Assembly: GCA_002270565.1 (NCBI GenBank)
Contig: NQMI01000063.1
Span: forward strand, 194,750 to 258,749
Length of the DNA stretch: 64,000 nucleotides
Reading direction: 5' to 3'
DNA from: Stenocarpella maydis
Lineage: Eukaryota > Ascomycota > Sordariomycetes > Diaporthales > Diaporthaceae
The notes beneath the pieces are model-generated. The model did not search any database. It saw nothing but the letters and a program-made list of their open reading frames with translations, and had not been told where the DNA came from. The translations under genes and the position numbers were made by a program. Numbering within the stretch: the stretch's first letter is position 1; each line of letters starts with the position of its first letter. This document shows positions 12,394 to 23,246 of this stretch, in pieces.

Positions 12394-13215
12394 CCATCCT
12401 TTGACGCCTGTAAGAGCACCCCATTATCACGAAGATATCTTGTACCAAAGCTGACAGATGGTGCATCTTTAATAACCAGAACGCCTAATAAATTAGAGCC
12501 ACTTAGTTTTTATGGGTATAACTAGCCTGATTGGCTTACATCCCTAACAGTGAAGTCGTGGTGCTCTTGCAGTCGCTCAAGGGATGGACAGATTATCTAG
12601 GCAAGTAAGTACCCAAGTACCTGCTTTCCACCTCAACGTTGACATCTCCTCTCATCCATAGTGAATAGACACCTGGACTATCCGTCGACCATGCACTTTT
12701 CCCACGAGCAGCAGGGCACACCGTGTGCACGAGTATCTTCTTCACCGTGTCGGTGGCTTTCAACAGCGCAATCACGCATCCTACATCTCAGCCTCCAGGA
12801 CGCACCCGACGGTCTAATGGTCAAGGCTTCCTCTGACCAAACGGCTGGCCCGACCGACTGCACAAGACACACAAACTCAAGGTGCTTGCAACACTCGCCG
12901 GCTGCATGCTTTCTTGGTGAGCTTCACGAGGCGCTCCCTGCCTTGCCGTGAGACTTGGAGGTGCCAGTGGGGCTGGTGAAGAGGCCGTACACAGAGGCCG
13001 GCTCGCTTCTACTAATATTCCCTGCAGCAAGACAAATCAACGCAGTCCAGGCTCGAGGATTCGAATCTGAATTTCCGTCCGGTCTTGAAACGCCCATGTG
13101 TGAATTCTCGAACCCTCACCTCAGTCTATCACTTCTACGGCTGCCGGTGACATACAACGGCACCCCATCGACAGCAGTGAGAGGTCACCATCTCGCATGG
13201 CGCGCTGGCCAGTTC
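12394..13215. other. Intergenic, no gene seen
   Basis: Between the transposon remnant and the 3' end of the alpha/beta hydrolase gene. The short plus-strand frames look non-coding. A GATTCGAATC palindrome near 13053 resembles a tRNA B box, but no tRNA fold surrounds it. Confidence 0.45.
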
Positions 13216-14238
13216 CTACTCCTCGGTGGCCGGATGACCAGTCGACGGCCTCAGCGCCTTTCCAAGCCCCTTCTCCTCCAGCCACCCGGTGACCGTAGCG
13301 ACATAGCAAGCCGGGTCGTGGCCATGCATCGAGTGCGGCATCCGGGGGAAACTCCTGTACGCGAACGAGTTCCCACCGCCCTCGACAAGCCTCCTGACGT
13401 GCTCGACCTGGATGTCGCTGATTGCACCCATGAGGCCTCCCGAGTCCTCGTCGACCTTGCGGTAGTGGTGCGTGAGCAGCACGGGGACCTTGACGTGCCT
13501 CAGCATGTTGTCGTGGTCGCACCCAGCAGCCACGCGCCCGCTGTAGAACTCGCCCGCCCACTCCGGGTCGTACTCCCTCAGGTCAGGCGGCAGCAGCTCG
13601 GCCTTGGTCTCGGCGACCATGGCCGCCACCGACCTGCCGAGCCACCCGGGCAGCTCTCGCGCCATCGCCTCGTGCATGGCCCCCGCGTTCCCGACCGTCC
13701 ACTGCGGGCCCAGCCACTTGTGCCACACCCTGAATACCGGCCCCGCGAACGTCTGCCGGATGCCGTGCCCCACCGCCGGCGCCAGCTCCGACGCGAACAG
13801 CGGCGGGTCCTCCCACACGCCCGCGAGCACCTGCCCGGGCTTGGCGAACGCCGACATCCACGCCGCCAGCACCCCGCCCGATGAGAGCCCGCCCACCACG
13901 GCCGGCCGCCTGACGACCAGGTCGAGGAACCTGACCAGGTCGTTGCCAAAGTTGTCCAGGCTGTACCGCCCGGGCGTCCACGTCGACCGGCCCTGCCCGC
14001 GGAGGTCGACCGCGTACACCTGGTACGACTCTGCCAGCAGCCGCATGGCGCCCTCGTACCCCCACCACGACTCTGCCTGCGCGGGGATGAGGAGCATGGC
14101 CGGGTGCGAGTCCGAGCCCGCCACGGCGTAGTTCATGCGGATCTCGCCCAGGTCCACCGTGTGCTCCTCGAAGGCATGCTTCTCAAATACCGATTCCCTG
14201 TCCGAGGCCTCCAGGTAGCTGTCCCGCTCAGATGCCAT
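13216..14238 (-). CDS. Alpha/beta-hydrolase fold protein
   Basis: Single exon, 340 residues, no signal peptide, so probably cytosolic. The fold is clear: the YAVDLRGQGRS strand after beta-4, the nucleophile elbow GGLSSGG with Ser119, and a late histidine in RMPHSMHGHDP. The loop where the oxyanion motif HG is usual reads IPAQAESWWGY, as in some esterase/epoxide-hydrolase-like families. The substrate cannot be told from sequence; fungal relatives are labelled alpha/beta hydrolase. The stretch between residues 120 and 260 would be the cap domain. ATG at 14238 follows a weak purine context, and an upstream start is not supported. Confidence 0.85.
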   Translation of the reverse strand: MASERDSYLEASDRESVFEKHAFEEHTVDLGEIRMNYAVAGSDSHPAMLLIPAQAESWWGYEGAMRLLAESYQVYAVDLRGQGRSTWTPGRYSLDNFGNDLVRFLDLVVRRPAVVGGLSSGGVLAAWMSAFAKPGQVLAGVWEDPPLFASELAPAVGHGIRQTFAGPVFRVWHKWLGPQWTVGNAGAMHEAMARELPGWLGRSVAAMVAETKAELLPPDLREYDPEWAGEFYSGRVAAGCDHDNMLRHVKVPVLLTHHYRKVDEDSGGLMGAISDIQVEHVRRLVEGGGNSFAYRSFPRMPHSMHGHDPACYVATVTGWLEEKGLGKALRPSTGHPATEE

Positions 14239-15906
14239 GGCGCTTGTCAGAATTTATTGTGTTGGCCGCGTTTCATGACCTGGTCAGAAGAGAGATGGCT
14301 ACGGACATTCAATACCCAAGTGCTGAGATTGCTACTTGAGCATGTGTCCTATTCAAAAATGGCTGGTCAATTCGCGGGCACTGTCAAGAGACCCGATAGC
14401 CGAGTGTGTGTCCATCGGATGACTCCCCTCGCAAGTGGAACTACTGATTTGTCATCTTGCTGCCTTGAATCCTTGCGCATCCCCCTCCAATCACCTTGTA
14501 TCCTGTATGGCCTCCTCTTTCTCCTGTTTTCTATACAAGACTGGGGCAATAACAACTACCTCAGTAACTGTTATATAAACAAGACAGCTAGGAATAATTA
14601 GGCTATTAGGTCACTCGGTATATCAATAGGCCCAAGAAATACCCACGCATAGGTGATATCCAATGGGTACCTGAGGACCCATAAGTAACTGCAGGGATAA
14701 AATTACCCACAGGTCCTAGGTAGGTACCCATAGGTCCCTAATTTTAATTATCGGCCCAATGCAGGGCTGCTTTGACATCAACCCACAATATTTCCTGCGT
14801 CAACTCTCAAAAGTTTGGCTTGAAGCACAAACTTTGCGACTTTCTTGTTTGTCTAGGTACCAATCATACGGCCACACCGTCTATGTAAGCCGGCCGGAGC
14901 ACCCAGTCTCCCGAGGTCCTGGTAACTATACCGGCCTCGTCTGCAACAACCTCTAGTATAACGAGTCGGCATCAACTTCAAGTGTAACTCTTGTACAAAG
15001 CATTAGCCCATACTAGAGGAGATGGAATTGCATTCCAATAATAAGTTCATGAACAACACTGCAAATTCCGACGCCCACTATTTCAACCCATAGTGGATAT
15101 TATTGCTATTGTCTATACTGTATTTTAAGGCGCCCAATTGTAGGACCTACCAACTAAGAAATCGAGATACATAGCAGCCTGGCTCAGAAACCCCCCAGTG
15201 CCTGGGCAGAACTCGTATTCCTAGAGTTCACAGGAAACATCTTAGCCATGGGTGCTGCGCCTTCAATGCCAAAGGGACTATCAGGGAGGGCTGAGGTCCA
15301 CAAAGACCCAAGAATGAGCTCCACTCCCCTTTGTAGGTACGGTAAGAGTGGCTGCTTTGTCGACATAAGCAATTCAAAGCTCTTGGTAACTACTACCCAC
15401 ATCACATATGACATAGCTATTATCATCACTTCTTGCCTACTCAGGTAAGTATGGGAGATAGGTGATATTCCATTCTGGGCTGCCCAAATGGCACCATAAA
15501 TCCAACCCCCCCCCCCCAAAAAAAAAAAACCTGTAGATTGTGGTGGCATCGCCCAACACCTTTACATGACAATAGCCCTATTCTAGCAACTCGGATGGTA
15601 GTACTCATAGGAACAAAGCATATCTGTGAGCTGCGACGGCAACACATGGCATATCTTCTGATTACAACAACCTTGTCCCAATGTGCAACGGTTAAACTTG
15701 AATAGAACTATGCCACTATCATAGCCGGAAGACACAGTTGAGAGTAAAGTGCATATGGGTATAAAAGTGCATGGAGATGCAGCTCTCAAGTTCAGAAACC
15801 TCTCTGGTTCTGCACAGAGACCTGTATTACACACTGCCCAACACACAGATACATCACTTCTACGCACACACACACATCAACTCCCACACAGGCACAATCC
15901 CCCACC
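14239..15906. other. Intergenic, partly AT-rich, no gene seen
   Basis: 1.67 kb upstream of the HEQAH protein and upstream of the divergent hydrolase. It contains CCTAGGTAGGTACC at about 14715-14728, AT-rich DNA around 14540-15130, and a poly-C/poly-A junction at 15508-15530. A 121-codon minus-strand frame (15184-15549) shows no family resemblance and includes the homopolymer tract, so I do not call it. Confidence 0.45.
15760..15767 (+). promoter_or_regulatory. TATA box of the HEQAH-protein gene
   Basis: TATAAAAG lies 140 bp before the ATG at 15907, followed by a CA-rich, pyrimidine-rich leader (15850-15906) typical of fungal 5' UTRs. Confidence 0.5.
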
Positions 15907-16949
15907 ATGGCATCCCCAGACCCTGCCGGACCCGACCTGCACAGGACGGCCTTCCCCCTCTCCGAGTACGAGCGGGCCATAGGCTCAAGCCTCTCAAACG
16001 ACATACACCCCCTGTACAGGCGCTTCAACTTCCGGGCAAGCGCCCTCACCGACGGGACGAGCGGCCGCGAGGCGGACGAGCCGCTCCTCGACGAGCAGGC
16101 GTACATGCGGATGATGCCCGGGCTCCGCCTCGCGTCCTGCCTGCTCGAGTTCTGCCTCCCCTTCCTCGCAAAGGTGTACTGCGCCGACGTCCACCTCGCG
16201 GGCCGGCAGTACGCCCTCGACCCCCTGTACGAGTGCACGGGCGCCGACGTCGCCCGCGTCCGCCGCCTCCTGGCCGCGGAGTGGGCCGGCAGGACCCGGT
16301 TCTACTGCAACACCCCGGAGCCACCAGGCGGGCACGGGGCGGCCGAGGAGGAGGCGAGGCTGGTGTTCGAGACGGGCGGGGCCGAGCCGCTGCCCACCCG
16401 TCCGTGCTACTCCCTCATCGCCATCCGGAAGGCCACCGTCGACTTCTTCCGGAGGGGCGGCGGCCCCCCCGCCGCCACGTCGTCGGCGCTCGTGCACCTC
16501 GCCTGCGTGCTCACTCACGAGCAGGCGCACGCCGTCTTCTGCCACCGGTGGGGCGAGGCTCACGACGGCCCGGGCTCCCTGGGGCCCGAGGCGCGCGGCT
16601 TCGCGCGCCGCGCCAGCCCGCGGCGGGAGCCCGTGTACCACGTGCAGCACGCGGGCGGGCCGGCTGGGGGCCGGCAGCACGGCGGCGAGCTCGGGTACGC
16701 CATGTCGGCGTGGTGGCACGGCGGCAGCGTCCTGAGCCGCGGCGGGGAGGACCTTGTCTGGTCGGTACCGGGGACGTGCCCGGCGGCGGCGGCGGCGGCG
16801 CGGTGAGGACGTACGAGCTCCGGGACGTGCTGCTCTCGGGGGCGTTCTGGCGCGCGGTGCGGGCGGCGCCGAGGCCTGGCGTGTTCTGGAGCAAGGGGGA
16901 CGCCGTGCTGGGGTGGCTCGGGCAGGCCATGGTCGATCTCGAGTATTGA
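15907..16949 (+). CDS. Unknown protein with HEQAH zincin-like motif, frame broken near the C-terminus
   Basis: Not recognised as a named family. The ATG at 15907 is in good context (CACCATGG). The first frame gives 299 residues without signal peptide. Residues 204-208 read HEQAH inside a hydrophobic helix (VHLACVLTHEQAHAVF), which fits the HExxH zinc-binding helix of metallopeptidases. A later GELGYAMSAWWHGG offers a glutamate that could be a third ligand. After GGEDLVWSVPG the frame runs into an alanine tract from a GGC repeat and stops at 16806. A protein-like C-terminus (RTYELRDVLLSGAFW ... GQAMVDLEY) continues in another frame to 16949. A slip in the GGC tract (about 16780-16803) or a 40-bp intron could join them. 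Peptidase activity is inference only. Confidence 0.6.
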
Positions 16950-18213
16950 AACGGGCTCGGTTCCGCCCGCCGGGGCTGCCTACTTGAGTTAGGTATACGT
17001 ACGGTAGGTTCCCGTCGTTGGGAGTGAGGGTATCATAAGCGCCTTAGATCCCGTAGGCCGAACCCTGAATCCAGTGTTGGCTAGATAGCTTTGTTTTGTA
17101 TGTACTGATACTCTTGCTCTCGGGAATGATATGGCTTGAATATGAATAAACATCCATACCGCATTGGTGGTTTTCACATGTGCAACTGTCACAGGATCAT
17201 CACCCTGAACGCCGTGCAGTCTTGCCCTGTGCAACCTAACTGCTTATGTACAAGCCCTCTGGGGAGATCCCAAACTTGGGTGTGACGGTCGAGCAGATAT
17301 CTGATATGCCACCGCTGCGCTCCGGCCCGACGCCGACAAGAAGCAGGCTCCAGGCGGTGCTGCTACAGGGATCAATGTAGACATGCAGGTCGATGTGAAG
17401 ACCGAAAAGTACTTCTCTCCCGATCGTGCAACTGTCTCTGGGTTGTTGCATGCTGGATGAAGGCGTCGTAGATCTGGTTTTGGTATATGACTCTAAGATT
17501 GTGAGAACGAGCAGACTACGGAGTACTCCGTATGCTACCGGACTAGAGGGCTTCATCGGGATTGCTGGTGAGTGAGAATAGCGTCAAAACATAGCCATCC
17601 CATATCCCTCGCGACTTGATGCTGGCATCGTGTTAATAACGGCTCCGAGGTCCTTTATGAAAAACATGCCTTCTTCTTGTCTCCGCGTGAAAACCCCTCG
17701 TAGCCAATCCTAAAGTTTGAGATTCTCACTATAGAACCCTTGCTGGAAACGTGATACTTGCCAGTGAACGATGGCTGCTTTTCCAACAGGGCCAAGATCC
17801 TTGAGTACTGGACATTGAAGATGAGGTGGCCAAAACACGCACAGCGTGATCCATCTAGGGCAAGCACTTGTCCCTTCAAAGCCAGACGCAATAGCTCCAG
17901 TTGGAACTCGTGTGGAACACGCTAGCATCGCGTCTTGTATTTTTGCACAAAAGAAATGACTAACTCATTCATTCCAAATCACGGGCCGCTGTTGAAGCAG
18001 CCATGCCAAACGCTCCTTAACTCATCACTCATGCAGACATATAGACAGACATCATGCCATTCCCCCAACCCATTTTGACAGATCATCGCCCCAGACGTTT
18101 TCCCCCCGTCATCTCGGCCTCGTTGAAGCAACCATGCTTTTGAAGTTGAACGCCCCTTGACTCGCCACTCATGCATACAGACATACAGACAGGCAGACAT
18201 GACCGCCCAAGAT
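16950..18213. other. Intergenic with 3'-end tandem duplication; weak coding traces
   Basis: Minus-strand frames at 17236-17556 and 17710-17928 contain stretches that look somewhat protein-like, for example HVYIDPCSSTAWSLLL, but I recognise no family and see no convincing gene model. The right end holds the degenerate copy of a tandem duplication, listed separately. Confidence 0.4.
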
Positions 18214-18262
18214 CTATTTCGACAGGTCGTCGCCCCAGACCTCCTTCGCGATCTCAACCTCG
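17991..18262. repeat. Head-to-tail tandem duplication covering the 3' end of the MetE-C-like gene
   Basis: Copy 1 at 17991-18121 (about 131 bp) and copy 2 at 18122-18262 (about 141 bp) both start GTTGAAGCA and share ACTCATGCA, ACAGACATA-type and CGCCCCAGAC blocks. Copy 2 contains the gene's stop codon (18214-18216) and its last 15 or so codons. Copy 1 has diverged by substitutions and small indels. Confidence 0.75.
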
Positions 18263-19365
18263 AGCCTGATCTTTGCCCACTGCTCCTCCTGGGTGAGGTC
18301 GTTGCCCTCCATGGTGGAGCTGAAGCCGCACTGGTGCGAGAGGCACAGCTGGTCCAGGCCCCTGGGGCAGTACGCCGCGGCCTCGTGCAGCCTGCTGATG
18401 ATGGCGGCCTTGTCGTCGAGCTCGGGCTTCTTGGAGCTCAGGACGCCGAGGACGACGACCTTGTCCTCGGGGAGGTGGCGCAGCGGGGAGAAGTCGCCCG
18501 AGCGGGCGTCGTCGTACTCGAGGAAGTAGACGTCGACGTCGAGCTTCCTGAAGAGCGTCTCGGCGACGGGCTCGTAGCCGCCCTGGGCGAACCACTGCGA
18601 GCGGTAGTTGCCGCGGCACAGGTGGATGCCGACCGTCATGTCCTTGGGCCGCCTCGAGATGGCCGCGTTGATGAGGCGCGCGTAGTTGTCGGCCAGCTCG
18701 GCGGGCTCGACGCCGTGGCGCGCCGCGGCCTCGGCGCGCATGCCCTCGTCGCACAGGTACGCCAGGTTGGTGTCGTCGAGCTGCACGAAGCGGCACCCCG
18801 CGGCGTAGAGGTCGGCGATCTCCTCCTGGTAGACGCGGACGAGGTCGTCGAAGAAGAAGGGCTCCAGCTCCGGGTAGGCGGCCCTGTCGATGGCCTCGCG
18901 CCCGGCGCGGAAGTGCACCATGGTCGGCGAGGGGATACACACCTTGGCCGAGGCCGAGCCGCTCGCGCCCAGCTCCCGCAGCCGCGCGTCGAGGAAGCGG
19001 AAGTCGTCGACCTGGATGGGCCGCGGGTGGCCCAGCTTGCCCGTGACGATGAGCCGGGGCGGCGTGGGCAGGCCGTGCGGGGTGACGTTGGTGGACGAGA
19101 TGTAGCCCTGGGCCTCGACGCCGTCGAGGTGGACGCAGAAGTCGATGTGGAAGTAGGCGCGGCGGAACTCGCCGTCCGTCACGGCGCGGAGGCCATTGTC
19201 CACCTGGCTCTTGACCACGGCGGCGACGTGCTCGTCCTCAACCCTGCGGAGCTCCTCGGTGGTGATCTTGCCGGCAGAGGCGTCGTTGCGCGCCGTCAGG
19301 ACGGCCTTGGGCCGGAGGAAGGACCCGACCTGGTCTGCCCGGTAGACGCCCTGGGGGAGAGGCAT
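18214..19365 (-). CDS. Cobalamin-independent methionine synthase C-terminal domain-like protein
   Basis: Single exon, 383 residues, equal to the stand-alone MetE-C/UROD-like (YxjG/YxjH-type) proteins and about half of true MetE. Candidate zinc ligands are visible: His248 and Cys250 in GIHLCRGN, Glu283 in FLEYDD and Cys346 in SHQCGFSST. QLDDTN near residue 196 is another family signature. The folate-binding N-terminal half of full MetE is missing, so methyl transfer from methyltetrahydrofolate is not assured; stand-alone members are often of unknown substrate. Cytosolic. Its last codons lie in the duplicated segment noted above; the reading frame itself is intact. Confidence 0.88.
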   Translation of the reverse strand: MPLPQGVYRADQVGSFLRPKAVLTARNDASAGKITTEELRRVEDEHVAAVVKSQVDNGLRAVTDGEFRRAYFHIDFCVHLDGVEAQGYISSTNVTPHGLPTPPRLIVTGKLGHPRPIQVDDFRFLDARLRELGASGSASAKVCIPSPTMVHFRAGREAIDRAAYPELEPFFFDDLVRVYQEEIADLYAAGCRFVQLDDTNLAYLCDEGMRAEAAARHGVEPAELADNYARLINAAISRRPKDMTVGIHLCRGNYRSQWFAQGGYEPVAETLFRKLDVDVYFLEYDDARSGDFSPLRHLPEDKVVVLGVLSSKKPELDDKAAIISRLHEAAAYCPRGLDQLCLSHQCGFSSTMEGNDLTQEEQWAKIRLEVEIAKEVWGDDLSK

Positions 19366-22300
19366 GGTTTATAGTAGCTACTAAGAGGTACTACTAAGGT
19401 TACGCTTGGTGCGCGGGATCCCGACGGCCGAGTGGTAACTCTATATCAAGCCACAGTCTAAATCCCGTCAGGGTCTCGGCGTGTTATGCGCTGGCCGTCA
19501 AGGTAAGTAATGATGGATGAGGCGAAGGACGCTGAGGAAGGGGGGGGGGGACTATGCCAACCAGGGATCTCGCGCGAAGAAAGAAGTGACAGCTACTGGT
19601 CCAAGGAGGAAAATATATTTAATGCCGACGCGGCGTGCTATCTATCTTCCTCTTCACAGCGTGGGGAATCGGAAACCCGCCCAGTTCCGAGTCCCGCGAA
19701 CCGGGGCCACTCATGACAGGAGGAGAATGTGGCCCGTTGGAGCGGCAGTTCGCGACAATAGGGCAAGGCGACGACAGCAGTCGTGATTATCCGTGAAGGT
19801 GAGGGGGCGGGGCAATATCGAGGTTCGAGTTCTCCATTGCCGGGTTATAGTCGAGCCGCCGGGCCCTGACTCGGGGCCGAAGGGCAGCTCATATAAATCG
19901 AAGGGGGGCCCCGAGTAAGTCAGTCAGGCCACGCGACGGCGGTACTGATGCGATATTCGAGGCGGCAGGACGGATCTGTCGAGTCTCGACGGATGCGTTG
20001 GCCTGAGTGTACACTGCAGGTGATGCGCACTCTTTTATCGAGGACGGGACATGGACTCCCTGCCGCCACAAGCAAGACACTGGGCGGTCCACCGCGGCAA
20101 GGTGCTGGTGGGGTGACCAGTCTCACAGTCCGCGGGACGACCGAGGGACGGCAGCCGAGGGTTCATGCGTGTCTGGAAAGTCTACTCGGGTGCTATAGCC
20201 TCATAACTCGTGCGGTTTCCCAGCTGCCCGGCTTGTTACACTAAAATACGGAGGCCCTCAAGAGTAATTGACGATATCCATCTCAGGGGGCCAAGGGGGT
20301 CCACGGCACCAGTAAAGGCGGAGACCAGGCTTTGACGGCGGGCCCATTGATGAGCCGTGTCTCCCAGAGATGAGGATGCGCGGCCAGAGCTGGTGGTCGA
20401 CGACGGCACCGGCTCTCACGATGATGGTTCGAACACGGGGCAGAGGCAGGGCTGCGTTGGATGTTGGGGCTGTGCTGGGGGTCCTGATTCGGGTGTGTCG
20501 CGTGAGGCCCTGGTCTGGCTGGCCCAGACCAGGCTCAAGTAATTTGTGTCGTCTTTTTTTCTAACAAGAAAAATTAACAAGAATAAAAATAAATAAATGA
20601 AAGAAAACAAAATTGACTGACTGCTTGATCCGACCGCCGGTCTCAATCCTTTGAGTGCAAAACGGTTGGTCGTCGGCCAAGACCTTGGCCCAAACCGGAC
20701 AGAAACATTCGCCTTTTTTCTGGTTCTAGCCTGTGGCTTCGCCGTGGCCGTCGCAATAGTTGTCCACTGCAAAAAGAAGGCGGTAGCTCGAGACACAATT
20801 CTCTGAGCAGGTCCCCATGATGGATGGCATTGAGCAGGTTGTGGCCAGGGCTGCCGCGGCCCCCGGGGGCAAGAGCTCGTGTAGACAGGCAGCCCATAAT
20901 TGACAGCTCACGCGCCCACCGTGTTTGAGTTGAGACGAGTGGCTCAGCCGTGACGATGATGCTGGTGATGACGATTTGCATATCAGAGACACGATCATGG
21001 GTGAAACCGGGGGGGGGGGGACAGTCAGCAGTCAGGGCACGCCCACCGGCAAGCGAATTGACTGGGAGGTGCTATTTTGGGGCTGAAACGTGCATCTCGT
21101 ATGGGCGCTTCGCGGGTCTGGGTCCCGGGTCGGTTGTTTCGTCCCAGGTGAGACGGGCCCCACGAGCCTCACGTTGTTGCCGCCGAGCCGTGTCCCGCCT
21201 TGTGCTGCCGGCTTGTGCAAGTCTGGCCGTGTGTTCTTTGTAGTGTATGATTGTGCAGATGTGCCACGCGGATGGGTTACAGCTGCAGACCTGCCGGGCC
21301 TGGGGAGACACTGGGCCGGCGTGGAGACGTGAAGATCTACCAAGTATGTGTCTCCAGTGCCGTGGTCCACGCCCGGCCTCTGCCCCTGAGACGAACACCG
21401 TAGGAAGCTTCCTTTCTCTGAGTCGTTGGCTCATGCCGTTCGTGGTTGTTGGCGCCGTTCTCGTCATCTGGTCTCCATCCGCGTCTATCTGCATGTCTGT
21501 CTTGTCCATCTTGTCCATCTGATGTTTATTTCTGGACCAGAGATGGCCAGGATCCGGCGGCAGAGGCTGCAATAATATAGTCACAACCTTATCTCTACTG
21601 TGTACATGTTCGGCAACCAGAGTGCGGGAGATGCACAGGCTGGGCGACCAACGGACCAACGGCGCGACTAGCTGTAGACTACTCTGTACACTAATAAATG
21701 ATCAAGATGCTGCCGCCGGCTCTTTTTCTCGATACATTTCGGTTATGTAACGGTTACTGGTCTGGCAGTCTGTGGCTTGGAAGGCCTGCAGTCTAGAACT
21801 CTGCAGCGAGCTCGGCAGCACGAGAAGGCGCAGGGTCCAGACGGCGGGACAGGGGGCTCTCAGTCGCTTGTCTGTTTTCCATTGGGTGCCAGATTCCACA
21901 TTCCAGACGGCTGGCGACTGTGGATGTGCGCTATATCTCTCCATTCCCGCCCTACCACGTACTAATGAATGAGTATGCATGATGTGTGTACGTACACGGG
22001 ATAAAGTATCTTTTTCATAAGCACTATAACAAGTACTTAGATATGTTCATAGACAGGCATGGGTACTGATAGGGAAGGGAGGAAGGCGCACAGGGGTTTG
22101 TCCCTGGCTGCACCTGCCGACTTGACTGCCAGACTGCCAGGCCACTACCGGAAAGAACCACCTGTCTTTTCGACGGCTCGATGGGGCACCTTGGACTATC
22201 AGTACTACCTAGGTATGTAGAAGTGTACATGGTATACCAGATGGATGCAACTACCTGGGGAAGGGGAGGAGAAACTCCAGAAATCAGGGGATCAGATGGA

Positions 22301-23246
22301 TGAGATTGGACCCAGGGGCAGGGGACCACCCTCCGTCATCATCAATCAACAATCTATCATGCTGGGCAGGAGACTGATTGTCTGTCTGGGTCTACACCAC
22401 CCACCAGGCGCTAACCATCGCAGGGCAAGCACGGCCAATTCAACCGTTTTGGCGAGGCAGGCCCGAGACGAGACTTGACCTGGGTCGACAGTGTGTTGGG
22501 TCATGTAGATACCGATGTACCCACGTACATGTGTACCTGCCTCTGCTTGGTATGTACGCCCAGCCCCGTATCTCTTCCCCCACCACACCCACACCTAGTG
22601 TGCAGACCACGGCACCAGCAGTACGGAGTATACACCTGGGCAGTACCTTCTACACAGCAGTTCTGCCCCTCTCCAATCCCTGAAAGCATCAAAGCCAACA
22701 TCCCTGGGCCCTCCAAAAGGCATCCCGGCAACCACACCACACCACATTACTACGTATAACCTTGGGACTGCAACACCTTTTTTTCTTGCCCAGACTTGGT
22801 TTGTTGTTCTTTTGGGCCATTGTATGTGCCGTGCCTGCTTTGTTCGCCACATATTCCCTCTCGACCTCTCCACTCGTCTTTTTTTCTTTCTCTTCTTTCC
22901 CCCTTCGCTAGGAACTTGCTACCTCGTCCTGCTCGATCGCTCCTGCTTCACGCATGTCTATCTCGCTCGCTTCCCACTTTGACAACCTCTCGATATAAAC
23001 CTCCCACCACGGAGCTCCCCATATATTGTATATACCTGGGTATAAATCCCCGACGGCCCAGCCCCTCAAACCTGCGAGACCGGAAGAAAGCACCTTGGCA
23101 TTGCAGCCAACAACACCAGCTCCCGGCATTCTTGTCTGCACATCGTTGAGACCCACGACCTTGCATCTACACGCCATTGACCCTTCCACGGAGACGACTA
23201 TAATCACAAAGTCCGGACGAGAAGCCACGAGGCAACACTGCCCAAG
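19366..23246. other. 3.9 kb gene-poor region ending in the BAR-gene leader
   Basis: No frame on either strand looks coding; the longest (21072-21659, minus) is compositionally ordinary and without motifs. A 12-base G run lies at 21009-21020, TACCTAGGTA at 22206-22215, and CT-rich leader sequence from about 22780 to 23246. A TATAAA at 23041-23046 lies about 205 bp before the BAR-protein start and may serve it. Confidence 0.45.

Noticed and set aside
13040..13075. GATTCGAATC resembling a tRNA B box
   Set aside because: No T-stem pairing, no A box and no acceptor stem around it on either strand.
15184..15549. 121-codon minus-strand frame
   Set aside because: Includes a poly-T/poly-G tract translated as FFFLGGGG and has no recognisable domain.
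17236..17928. Possible small minus-strand gene
   Set aside because: Some protein-like strings, but no start, splice model or family; kept only as a note in the intergenic entry.
18157..19374. 405-codon plus-strand frame
   Set aside because: Antisense shadow of the MetE-C-like gene, with Val/Gly/Glu-rich composition and no motif.
19805..19845. GGTTCGAGTTC with a possible T-arm
   Set aside because: Four of five T-stem pairs form, but no matching 5' acceptor stem or anticodon arm exists.
21072..21659. 195-codon minus-strand frame in the 3.9 kb gap
   Set aside because: No domain, no signal, no homologous look; the codons appear random.
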